Positions 7,808-15,615 of a stretch of 64,000 bases of DNA are shown piece after piece. This DNA is from Kitasatospora papulosa (GTDB taxonomy: Bacteria > Actinomycetota > Actinomycetes > Streptomycetales > Streptomycetaceae): contig NZ_JNYQ01000001.1 in assembly GCF_000717245.1 (NCBI RefSeq), positions 124,001 to 188,000 on the forward strand, written 5' to 3'. The first letter of the stretch is position 1; each line of letters starts with the position of its first letter. The translations under genes and the position numbers were made by a program. The notes beneath the pieces were generated by a model, which saw only the letters and a program-made list of their open reading frames with translations, was not told the origin of the DNA and made no database searches.

Positions 7808-8560
7808 ATGAAGCTCACCGTCGTCGGCAGCTCCGGCTCGTTCCCCTCACCGGGTTCGGCATGCTCGAGCTACCTCGTAGAGGCCGACGGCTTCCGGCTG
7901 CTCCTCGACATGGGCAACGGCGCCCTCGGCGAGCTGCAGCGCCACGTAGGTCTCTACGACCTCGACGCCATCTTCCTCAGTCACCTCCATGCCGACCACT
8001 GCATCGACATGTGCGCGTACTTCGTCGTCCGGTACTACCGCTTCGACGGCGGACGCCCCGCCGCCGTCCCCGTGTACGGCCCGGAGGGCACCGAGCAGCG
8101 GCTCACCACGGCCCACGCCGACACCCCGTCCGACCATGCGATGAGCGAGGTCTTCGACTTCCACACGCTGAAGTCCGGATCGTTCGAGATCGGCCCCTTC
8201 TCGGTCCGCACGGAGAAGCTGCGCCACCCCGTCGACACCTTCGGCATCAGGGTCGAGCACGGCGGACGCACCCTCACCTACTCGGGCGACACCGGCACCT
8301 GCGAGGCGCTGGCCGAACTCGCCGAGGGCTCCGACCTGTTCCTCTGCGAAGCGTCGTTCGTCCACGGCAAGGAGGACATCCCGGACCTCCACCTCAACGG
8401 CCGCGAGGCAGGCGAGTACGCCGCCCGCGCCGGGGCGGGACGCCTCGTCCTCACCCACATCCCGCCGTGGACCGACGCCGACCGCAACCTCGCCGACGCC
8501 CGCGAGGTCTACGACGGCCCGGTCGACCTGGCCGTCCCCGGCGCGGTGTACGAGATCTAG
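7808..8560 (+). CDS. Metallo-beta-lactamase-fold hydrolase (Rv1339-like)
   Basis: A 250 aa binuclear metallo-hydrolase with HLHADH at residues 59-64 and the later SGDTG and LTHIPPW blocks that supply further metal ligands. The MKLTVVGSSGSFPSPGSACS opening and the position between cysM and rph match M. tuberculosis Rv1339, which has been linked to cyclic nucleotide phosphodiesterase activity. An RNase Z-like or related phosphodiesterase role is the alternative. GGAGG precedes the ATG at 7808. The open frame extends to 7721, but that part lacks family similarity. Confidence 0.87.
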   Translation: MKLTVVGSSGSFPSPGSACSSYLVEADGFRLLLDMGNGALGELQRHVGLYDLDAIFLSHLHADHCIDMCAYFVVRYYRFDGGRPAAVPVYGPEGTEQRLTTAHADTPSDHAMSEVFDFHTLKSGSFEIGPFSVRTEKLRHPVDTFGIRVEHGGRTLTYSGDTGTCEALAELAEGSDLFLCEASFVHGKEDIPDLHLNGREAGEYAARAGAGRLVLTHIPPWTDADRNLADAREVYDGPVDLAVPGAVYEI

Positions 8561-8567
8561 GAACCGG

Positions 8568-8625
8568 CCACAGCACGGCGAAGCCCCGTTCCCTGCGCAG
8601 GGAACGGGGCTTCGCCGTGCTGTGG
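8568..8625. terminator. Perfect 29-bp palindrome terminator
   Basis: The two arms (8568-8596 and 8597-8625) are exact reverse complements with no spacer, starting CCACAGCACGGCGAAGCCCC. It lies between the convergent metallo-hydrolase and nagE2 genes and can terminate both. Confidence 0.85.
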
Positions 8626-8636
8626 AGGCGGCCGGA

Positions 8637-9902
<1,266 letters not shown>

Positions 9903-9985
9903 GAACTTCCTCCGGTAGGCAAGGCGCCGCCGGGGACGGGGTTCCGGGGAGGCGACGACTCGAGGAACGCGGCGGGAGACGGCCG

Positions 9986-10001
9986 CGTGGTCTGGACCAC
10001 T
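9986..10001. promoter_or_regulatory. DasR-box-like site (dre) upstream of nagE2, copy 1
   Basis: CGTGGTCTGGACCACT matches the dre consensus ACTGGTCTAGACCAGT at 12 of 16 positions. It lies one base from the second copy, and the pair sits in the nagE2 promoter region. Confidence 0.7.
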
Positions 10002-10002
10002 C

Positions 10003-10018
10003 AGTGGTGTAGACCAGT
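10003..10018. promoter_or_regulatory. DasR-box-like site (dre) upstream of nagE2, copy 2
   Basis: AGTGGTGTAGACCAGT matches the dre consensus at 14 of 16 positions. DasR is a GntR-family repressor released by glucosamine-6-phosphate, so the site fits induction of GlcNAc uptake. Confidence 0.82.
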
Positions 10019-10095
10019 TTTAGCACGGTGAGGGTTAGATAAGGAACCTTCAATTTGCGCAGTAGTCCGCCCGCCACCCTGGGTGACACGGCGAA

Positions 10096-10121
10096 GCCCC
10101 CGGACCGGGGGGTCCGGGGGC
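10096..10121 (-). terminator. Terminator after nagE1
   Basis: An 11-bp perfect stem (10096-10106 with 10111-10121, GCCCCCGGACC on the left) and a GGGG loop, lying 22 bases beyond the nagE1 stop on the minus strand. Confidence 0.7.
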
Positions 10122-10142
10122 CGCGCGGAGGACGGAGAGGGC

Positions 10143-11420
10143 CTACTTCGTGAGGTCCCGCTCGATCTTCTCCTCCTCCTCGACGGGCTCGCGCCCGGGG
10201 GTCTGGAGGTTGAACTTGGTGATCGCGAACCGGAAGATCACATAGTAGATCACCGCGAAACACAGCCCGATCGGGATGATCAGCCACGGTTTCGTGTCCA
10301 GGTGCCAGTTGACGACGTAGTCGATCAGCCCGGCCGAGAAGCTGAACCCCGCGTGCACACCGAACGCCCAGGTGACCCCCATCGAGACCCCGGTCAGAAT
10401 CGCGTGCACCCCGTACAGCAGCGGAGCGACGAAGAGGAACGAGAACTCCAGGGGCTCCGTCACGCCCGTCACGAACGACGTCAGCGCCACGGACAGCATC
10501 AGCCCTGAGACCTCCTTGCGCCGCTCCGGACGTGCGGTGTGCGCGATCGCCAGGGCCGCGGCCGGGAGGCCGAACATCATGATCGGGAAGAAGCCCGAGG
10601 TGAACTGACCCGCCGACGGGTCCCCGGCGAAGAAGCGGGAGATGTCGCCCTGGACCGTGCCGCCGTCGGACCCGGTGAACTCGCCCGCCTGGAACCAGAA
10701 GAAGGTGTTCAGGAACTGGTGCATGCCGATCGGGATCAGCAGCCGGTTCGCGAAACCGAAGATCGCCGCGCCCCAGGCACCCAGATCGATCAGCTGCTTG
10801 GCGAACCAGGTCAGCGCGTCGCCCACCGGCTGCCACAGCAGGCCGAACAGCACACCCAGGACCACGCAGAGGAACGCCATCAGGATCGGCACCAGGCGGC
10901 GCCCGTTGAAGAAGCCGAGCCAGTCGACCAGCTTCGTGCGGTGGTAGCGCTGCCAGACCACGGCGGTCAGCAGCCCGATGATGATGCCGCCCAGGACCCC
11001 CGGGTTCTGCGGCACCCCGTCCGGCGTCGCCTCGGTCACCGAGTCGTCCACCGGGAAGGCCGCCAGCACCCCCCGGTAGACGAGGAAGCCGACCACGGCG
11101 GCCAGTGCGGTCGAGCCGTCCGCCTTCTTCGCGAAGCCGATCGCGACCCCGATGCAGAAGAGGAGGGGAAGCCCTACCTCGCCGTCGAGGATCGCCGTCC
11201 CGCCGTTGAGGAGGACCTTCGCGAACTTGTCCCAGAAGGCGCCGTGCAGCGAGGAGTCGAAGAGGTTGCCCAGGCTGACCAGGAGGCCCGCAGCCGGCAG
11301 CACGGCCACCGGCAGCTGGAGGCTCCGGCCGACCTTCTGCAAGCCCTGGACCGGCCCGTTCCACCACTTCCGCTGCGGTGCTGCAGCCGCGCTCGAACTC
11401 ATCGGCGATCCTCCCGGCAC
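10143..11420 (-). CDS. nagE1: N-acetylglucosamine PTS permease, EIIC (NagE1 type)
   Basis: A 425 aa EIIC paralogue of nagE2 with the same signature blocks (GMHQFLNTFFWFQAGEF, FVTGVTEPLEFSFLF) and the same C-terminal ending around RFAITKFNL. The two genes are adjacent tandem duplicates. It is divergent from nagF across about 200 bases that carry a near-perfect dre site, so both are expected to be DasR-repressed. A dedicated EIIA (Crr-like) is not in this window and must be encoded elsewhere. The start is the ATG at 11420, giving MPGGSPMSSS. The internal ATG at 11402 (MSSSAAAAP) is also possible. Confidence 0.88.
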   Translation of the reverse strand: MPGGSPMSSSAAAAPQRKWWNGPVQGLQKVGRSLQLPVAVLPAAGLLVSLGNLFDSSLHGAFWDKFAKVLLNGGTAILDGEVGLPLLFCIGVAIGFAKKADGSTALAAVVGFLVYRGVLAAFPVDDSVTEATPDGVPQNPGVLGGIIIGLLTAVVWQRYHRTKLVDWLGFFNGRRLVPILMAFLCVVLGVLFGLLWQPVGDALTWFAKQLIDLGAWGAAIFGFANRLLIPIGMHQFLNTFFWFQAGEFTGSDGGTVQGDISRFFAGDPSAGQFTSGFFPIMMFGLPAAALAIAHTARPERRKEVSGLMLSVALTSFVTGVTEPLEFSFLFVAPLLYGVHAILTGVSMGVTWAFGVHAGFSFSAGLIDYVVNWHLDTKPWLIIPIGLCFAVIYYVIFRFAITKFNLQTPGREPVEEEEKIERDLTK

Positions 11421-11445
11421 GCGTGAGGTTTGGAGGTGCGCGCAT

Positions 11446-11461
11446 ACTGGTGTAGACCAGT
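11446..11461. promoter_or_regulatory. DasR-box-like site (dre) between nagE1 and nagF
   Basis: ACTGGTGTAGACCAGT matches the dre consensus at 15 of 16 positions. It lies 26 bases from the nagE1 start and about 160 bases from nagF, so it may serve both divergent genes. Confidence 0.87.
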
Positions 11462-11624
11462 TGCGATACGGTGCGGAACCCCGTCGGAAGGCAGGGCGCC
11501 GGTGATCGTCATCATGGGGGACAGCGCGGTTACCCGCCCGTGAAGGTGGGCCAACCGTGCGTTACCGTGACGAAACGGACCCACGGTGGGCCGCCCCACG
11601 CACGTACAGACCAGGGAGAAGGAC

Positions 11625-11858
11625 ATGGCCAGCAAGGCTGAGAAGATCGTCGCCGGGCTCGGCGGTATCGAGAACATCGACGAGATCGAAGGCTGCATCA
11701 CCCGCCTCCGCACCGAGGTCCACGACCCCAGCAAGGTCGACGAAGCCGCGCTCAAGGCCGCCGGAGCCCACGGCGTCGTCAAGATGGGCACCGCGATCCA
11801 GGTCGTCATCGGCACCGACGCCGACCCCATCGCCGCCGACATCGAAGACATGATGTGA
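11625..11858 (+). CDS. nagF: N-acetylglucosamine PTS component EIIB
   Basis: A 77 aa stand-alone EIIB domain. The phosphorylated cysteine is C24 in the canonical EGCITRLR motif. It passes phosphate from EIIA to GlcNAc imported by NagE1/NagE2. The SD sequence GGGAGAAGG lies just before the ATG at 11625. The frame runs on upstream without family similarity, so the short form is preferred. Splitting EIIB from EIIC is the normal arrangement in Streptomyces. Confidence 0.92.
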   Translation: MASKAEKIVAGLGGIENIDEIEGCITRLRTEVHDPSKVDEAALKAAGAHGVVKMGTAIQVVIGTDADPIAADIEDMM

Positions 11859-11893
11859 CCGGCTGACCCAGCCGGCCCACCACGATCCCACGC

Positions 11894-11936
11894 GCAGGCC
11901 CCGCTCCGCCCCCGACCGGCACGGAGCGGGGCCTGC
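11894..11936 (+). terminator. Terminator after nagF
   Basis: A perfect 15-bp stem (11894-11908 with 11922-11936, GCAGGCCCCGCTCCG on the left) between nagF and rph. Confidence 0.75.
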
Positions 11937-11994
11937 CGTGCACCCGCCCCACACCCGAACGGACCCGGCCCTCTCAGCCGATAGGCTCGACGCC

Positions 11995-12732
11995 ATGTCT
12001 CGTATCGACGGCCGCACCCCCGAACAGCTCCGCCCCGTCACCATCGAACGCGGATGGAGCAAGCACGCCGAAGGCTCCGTACTCGTCTCCTTCGGCGACA
12101 CCAAGGTCTTCTGCACCGCCTCCGTCACCGAAGGCGTCCCGCGCTGGCGCAAGGGCAGCGGCGAGGGCTGGGTCACCGCCGAGTACTCCATGCTGCCCCG
12201 CTCGACCAACACCCGCGGCGACCGCGAATCCGTACGCGGCAAGATCGGCGGGCGCACCCACGAGATCAGCCGTCTCATCGGCCGCTCGCTCCGCGCCGTC
12301 ATCGACTACAAGGCCCTCGGCGAGAACACCATCGTCCTCGACTGCGACGTCCTCCAGGCCGACGGAGGCACCCGCACCGCCGCCATCACCGGTGCCTACG
12401 TCGCCCTCGCCGACGCCATCGCCTGGGCCCAGGGCAAGAAGATCGTCAAGCACGGCCGCAAGCCCCTCACCGGCACCGTCGCCGCGATCAGCGTCGGCAT
12501 CGTCGACGGCACCCCCCTCCTCGACCTCTGCTACGAGGAGGACGTCCGCGCCGAGACCGACATGAACGTCGTCTGCACCGGCGACGGCCGCTTCGTCGAG
12601 GTCCAGGGCACCGCCGAGGCCGAGCCCTTCGACCGCGACGAGCTCAACGCCCTCCTCGACCTCGCCACCGCCGGCTGCACCGACCTCGCCAAGCTCCAGG
12701 AAGAGGCGCTCGCCCGCACACTCGGCGAGTAA
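11995..12732 (+). CDS. rph: Ribonuclease PH
   Basis: Phosphate-dependent 3'-to-5' exoribonuclease that trims tRNA 3' ends. It is 245 aa, the standard family length. The product opens MSRIDGRTPEQLRPVTIERG and contains GWVTAEYSMLPRSTNTR and RTHEISRLIGRSLRA, the core hexamer and active-site blocks. The D-C-D-V-L-Q-A-D-G-G-T-R-T segment around residue 115 is fully conserved. The ATG at 11995 is chosen over the upstream frame because similarity starts there. rdgB follows after a lipoprotein gene, a common rph-rdgB linkage in actinobacteria. Confidence 0.96.
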   Translation: MSRIDGRTPEQLRPVTIERGWSKHAEGSVLVSFGDTKVFCTASVTEGVPRWRKGSGEGWVTAEYSMLPRSTNTRGDRESVRGKIGGRTHEISRLIGRSLRAVIDYKALGENTIVLDCDVLQADGGTRTAAITGAYVALADAIAWAQGKKIVKHGRKPLTGTVAAISVGIVDGTPLLDLCYEEDVRAETDMNVVCTGDGRFVEVQGTAEAEPFDRDELNALLDLATAGCTDLAKLQEEALARTLGE

Positions 12733-12844
12733 AGACAGGTAAAGAAGCAACCAAATACGCAGCGCACGGCGTCGTAGCGGATACGGGCGCACGGGTCGAA
12801 CCGTGCGTCCGTCCACGTATCCGCCCCCGGGGAGGGACCGCACC

Positions 12845-13234
12845 ATGGCCTCGCGCCGCCACCAACGCACCGCACTCGCCGTCACGGCCACCCTGCTGAC
12901 CCTCACCGCGGCCGTCGGCTGCGGCGCCGTCGACAAGGCCCTCGACTGCGTCCGCACCGCCGACGCCATCGCCACCAGCGTCGGCAACCTCCAGCAGGCG
13001 GTATCCACCGCCTCCGACGACCCGACCCAGGCGTCCGAATCCCTGGACCAGATCGACAAGGAACTCAAGGACCTCGGCGACACCACGGACAACGCCGACC
13101 TCAGCAAGGCCGTCGACGACCTCCAGGCCGGCGTCACCAACGTCCGGGACTCCATCGACAAGGGCGACGCCACCCCCGACATCACCCCCGTCACCGACGC
13201 CGCCACCGAGATCGGCAAGGTCTGCACCCCCTGA
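12845..13234 (+). CDS. Putative lipoprotein, helical
   Basis: A 129 aa exported protein. Residues 1-26 form a signal peptide (RRHQRTALAVTATLLTLTAA) ending in AVGC, an acceptable lipobox. The mature part is rich in Asp, Ala, Gln and Ser and looks like an all-helical or coiled-coil protein (SESLDQIDKELKDLGD, LSKAVDDLQAGVTNVRDSID). Two further Cys residues (C35 and near the C-terminus in KVCTP) could form a disulfide. I do not recognise a named family. GGAGGG precedes the ATG. It sits between rph and rdgB on the same strand. Confidence 0.8.
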   Translation: MASRRHQRTALAVTATLLTLTAAVGCGAVDKALDCVRTADAIATSVGNLQQAVSTASDDPTQASESLDQIDKELKDLGDTTDNADLSKAVDDLQAGVTNVRDSIDKGDATPDITPVTDAATEIGKVCTP

Positions 13235-13255
13235 CCGGGCGGCGATAATCGACGC

Positions 13256-13858
13256 ATGACGCGCCTGATCCTCGCCACCCGCAACGCCGGGAAAATCACC
13301 GAACTCCACGCGATCCTCGCCGACGCGGGCCTGACCCACGACCTCGTCGGCGCGGACGCGTACCCCGACGTCCCCGACGTCAAGGAGACCGGCGTCACCT
13401 TCGCCGAGAACGCGCTCCTCAAGGCCCACGCCCTGGCCCGGGCCACCGGCCACCCGGCCGTCGCCGACGACAGCGGCCTCTGCGTCGACGTACTCGGCGG
13501 AGCCCCCGGCATCTTCTCCGCCCGCTGGGCAGGCGCCCACGGCAACGACAGGGCCAACCTGGAGCTGCTCCTCGCCCAGCTCGGCGACATCGACACCCCG
13601 CACCGCGGCGCCTACTTCGCCTGTGCCGCGGCCCTGGCCCTCCCCGACGGCACGGAACGCGTGGTGGAGGGCCGCCTCACGGGCACCCTGCGCACCGCCC
13701 CGGCCGGCGCCTACGGCTTCGGCTACGACCCGATCCTCCAGCCGGACGGCGAGACCCGGACCTGCGCGGAGCTCACCCCCGACGAGAAGAACGCGATCAG
13801 CCACCGGGGGAAGGCGTTCCGGGCGCTGGTGCCGGTGGTGCGGGAGTTGGTGGGCTGA
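13256..13858 (+). CDS. rdgB: XTP/dITP diphosphatase (non-canonical purine NTP pyrophosphatase)
   Basis: House-cleaning enzyme that hydrolyses dITP, ITP and XTP to monophosphates. It is a 200 aa Ham1/RdgB-family protein with the N-terminal substrate loop TRNAGKITEL, the catalytic block VADDSGLCVDVLGGAPG, and the later GAYGFGYDPIL motif. It starts 22 bases after the lipoprotein gene, so it is probably in one transcript with rph. A perfect hairpin terminates it. Confidence 0.95.
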   Translation: MTRLILATRNAGKITELHAILADAGLTHDLVGADAYPDVPDVKETGVTFAENALLKAHALARATGHPAVADDSGLCVDVLGGAPGIFSARWAGAHGNDRANLELLLAQLGDIDTPHRGAYFACAAALALPDGTERVVEGRLTGTLRTAPAGAYGFGYDPILQPDGETRTCAELTPDEKNAISHRGKAFRALVPVVRELVG

Positions 13859-13863
13859 CAGAG

Positions 13864-13902
13864 ATGAGGCCTTCACCTTCGATATGAAGGTGAAGGCCTC
13901 AT
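13864..13902 (+). terminator. Terminator after rdgB
   Basis: A perfect 17-bp stem (13864-13880 with 13886-13902, ATGAGGCCTTCACCTTC) and a GATAT loop. It also lies just beyond the 3' end of the convergent tRNA gene and may terminate that transcript too. Confidence 0.8.
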
Positions 13903-13910
13903 CTTGCCTG

Positions 13911-13985
13911 TGGGCCCGGTGGGATTTGAACCCACGACACACCGGTTCTAAGCCGGCGCCCTCTAGCCTGCTGGGGTACGGGCCC
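13911..13985 (-). tRNA. tRNA-like gene, anticodon UAG (Leu by codon table), short variable loop
   Basis: A 75-nt cloverleaf on the minus strand. The 7-bp acceptor stem is perfect (GGGCCCG with CGGGCCC) and the discriminator is A, with no encoded CCA. The T arm is canonical (GTGGG TTCAAAT CCCAC). The anticodon stem GCCGG/CCGGT encloses CTTAGAA, giving anticodon UAG after U33, which would read the leucine codon CUA. The variable region is only 5 nt, whereas bacterial tRNA-Leu is class II with a long arm, and the D stem contains a mismatch. Identity is therefore uncertain. Its first 23 nt overlap the end of the HNH gene on the same strand. Confidence 0.75.
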
Positions 13986-14838
13986 GCGTTTCACTACTGT
14001 ACTGGGTGGGCCTTCGTCGCTTTGAGAAGGTTGCGGTCTGACTGTGACATGACGGACACAAGTAGCGCAGGTTCTCGCGGCGATTGTCCAGATGGTCACC
14101 GCTGATGTGATCGATCTCCAGCACGAGACGCTTGCCCTGCCAGGTGTCCCCGATGCCACACGCGGAACACACGCGCGGGCGTCCGATCTCAACGAGTGCA
14201 CGGCGCAGGAGCGTGGTTCGGGTCCGTGTGGCGCCGGACTCCCTGCGCTGAAGGATCTCGGATGCGGCCTTGCGGTGAGGAGAGCTGGAGCCCCTGGTGT
14301 GCCCCTGTCCAGTGAAGTGGGCAGTTGAGAGGCCGTATTCGGCGAGACTACGTTTCAGGCGGGCGCGAGCCGCGCCGTTGTTCGTCTGGCCGAGAAGTTT
14401 CAGTACTCCGGCCAGGCTCTTGGACTTCGCGACGGCAGAGGTCAGTTCGTGTCGGGGAGCCAGAGGTGAGCCGTACCTGCGGCCGTTGGTGAAGTGTGAG
14501 GTGTCGATCCCAAGGCGGTCGAGCCTCTTCCTGATGTAGCCGTAGGGTCCGTCTTCGGGCGGGATGTTCATGTACTCCAGCATTTCCCGGATGCTGTGCG
14601 CGTGGGCGGCGGCTTCCTCGAGGAGTTCCCGCGTGTACGACCGCTTCTGTCGTTCCGGTAGGGCGTCGTCAACGAAGTGTGTGGTGTCGATGCCGTAGAG
14701 CTTCAACCGATCGCGCACGTAGCGGAGAGGTCTACTGCCCAGCGGTGCACCCAATCGCCCAAGCAGGTCGACGAGGCCGGTCGAGGCGGCCGCGGTCCGG
14801 GCCAGCAAGTCGCGAGGGTACTTGTTCTGGTCGCTCAT
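13963..14838 (-). CDS. HNH endonuclease with three N-terminal helical modules
   Basis: A 291 aa protein. Residues 7-55, 68-116 and 127-175 are three copies of a roughly 50-residue module of the form YTRELLEEAA...IDTSHF, each probably a small HTH-like DNA-binding unit. The HNH nuclease follows: C224/C227, catalytic D243-H244 in LEIDHISG, N256 (NLRYL) and C261/C264/H265 in CPSCH. It starts inside the stop of the upstream HNH gene (ATGA overlap) and is translationally coupled to it. Its TAG stop lies inside the D loop of the tRNA gene. It is probably a selfish or phage-derived nuclease with unknown target. Confidence 0.8.
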   Translation of the reverse strand: MSDQNKYPRDLLARTAAASTGLVDLLGRLGAPLGSRPLRYVRDRLKLYGIDTTHFVDDALPERQKRSYTRELLEEAAAHAHSIREMLEYMNIPPEDGPYGYIRKRLDRLGIDTSHFTNGRRYGSPLAPRHELTSAVAKSKSLAGVLKLLGQTNNGAARARLKRSLAEYGLSTAHFTGQGHTRGSSSPHRKAASEILQRRESGATRTRTTLLRRALVEIGRPRVCSACGIGDTWQGKRLVLEIDHISGDHLDNRRENLRYLCPSCHSQTATFSKRRRPTQYSSETRARTPAG

Positions 14839-15461
14839 GCGTGCCTCCGTCGATTGCGCCCGCGATAGGTATCCGTAACGGCATGGCAGTTCGGGCAGAG
14901 CAGGCGCAAATTGTCCGGTCGGTTGTCCCACCACTCGCCGCTCATATGGTCGACCTCGAGCCGTAGCGGCCTGCCGTTCCATTCCGCGCCGACGCCGCAC
15001 AGGGCGCACGACTCCGCGATGCCCGTCCGGAGGAGTTCGCGGTGTAGGCGGTCGCCGGGAATTCTGCCGTTCGACGGAGAGCCCAGGGTCAGCGGATTGC
15101 CCAAGGTGCCCATGGGGCGGCGTCGGTGTGCGCGCAGAAAGTGCGACGTGTCGATCCGGAGGGCGGCGATCCGGCGTCCGATGTGGGCTTGGTTGCCCCC
15201 TACCGGGTTGATGCCCAGTCGGCGAACGACTTCCGCCACACTCTTGGAGCAGGCGACCAACTCGCGCAACATCTCCTCCGTGTGGCGCACTCTGGGATCG
15301 GTGAAGTGCGAGATGTCGATCCCCGAATCGGACATCTTGGCCCGCAAATAGCGCCTGCTCCCTGGTGTCGGTGTTCCCCCGCACCATCGAACGGCGTCGT
15401 TGCAGTTGGTCGTCTCGCGCGCAGCTTCTTCGAGTAGCTCGCGGGTGTACCGAACTGTCAT
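14835..15461 (-). CDS. HNH endonuclease with two N-terminal helical modules
   Basis: A 208 aa paralogue of the next gene. Modules of the same type lie at residues 5-53 and 60-108 (both ending ID-x-SHF), followed by an HNH domain with C152/C155, D171-H172 in LEVDHMSG and C189/C192/H193 in CPNCH. The ATG at 15461 (MTVRYTRELL) is used because it starts the first module. The open frame reaches 15509. It forms an operon with the following HNH gene through a 4-base overlap. Neither gene resembles the flanking housekeeping genes, and they look acquired. Confidence 0.8.
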   Translation of the reverse strand: MTVRYTRELLEEAARETTNCNDAVRWCGGTPTPGSRRYLRAKMSDSGIDISHFTDPRVRHTEEMLRELVACSKSVAEVVRRLGINPVGGNQAHIGRRIAALRIDTSHFLRAHRRRPMGTLGNPLTLGSPSNGRIPGDRLHRELLRTGIAESCALCGVGAEWNGRPLRLEVDHMSGEWWDNRPDNLRLLCPNCHAVTDTYRGRNRRRHA

Positions 15462-15553
15462 GTTCCCCCTCCGCATCCGGCCGCGTGTTCGCGGCCTCGT
15501 ACGGAGCAACGAACCGTTAATCGGATGGTCACGTCCGCAATGCGACGAGATGT

Positions 15554-15600
15554 GGAAGGGCCCGTACCGCTTCGGGGGGAGAAGCGGTACGGGCCCTTCC
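15554..15600. terminator. Terminator after the MFS gene
   Basis: A perfect 20-bp stem (15554-15573 with 15581-15600) and a 7-base loop, 16 bases past the MFS stop. Its stem contains GGTACGGGCCC (15586-15596), identical to the plus-strand sequence at the 5' end of the tRNA (13975-13985). Confidence 0.8.
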
Positions 15601-15615
15601 GGAGGGGGACGTGCG

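Noticed and set aside
11600..11617. A further dre site at TACAGACCAG before nagF
   Set aside because: Only one half matches the dre consensus, so it is not called.
13911..13985. Intron or type II variable arm in the tRNA
   Set aside because: The anticodon stem-loop is continuous and only 5 bases lie between anticodon and T stems; no insertion is present.
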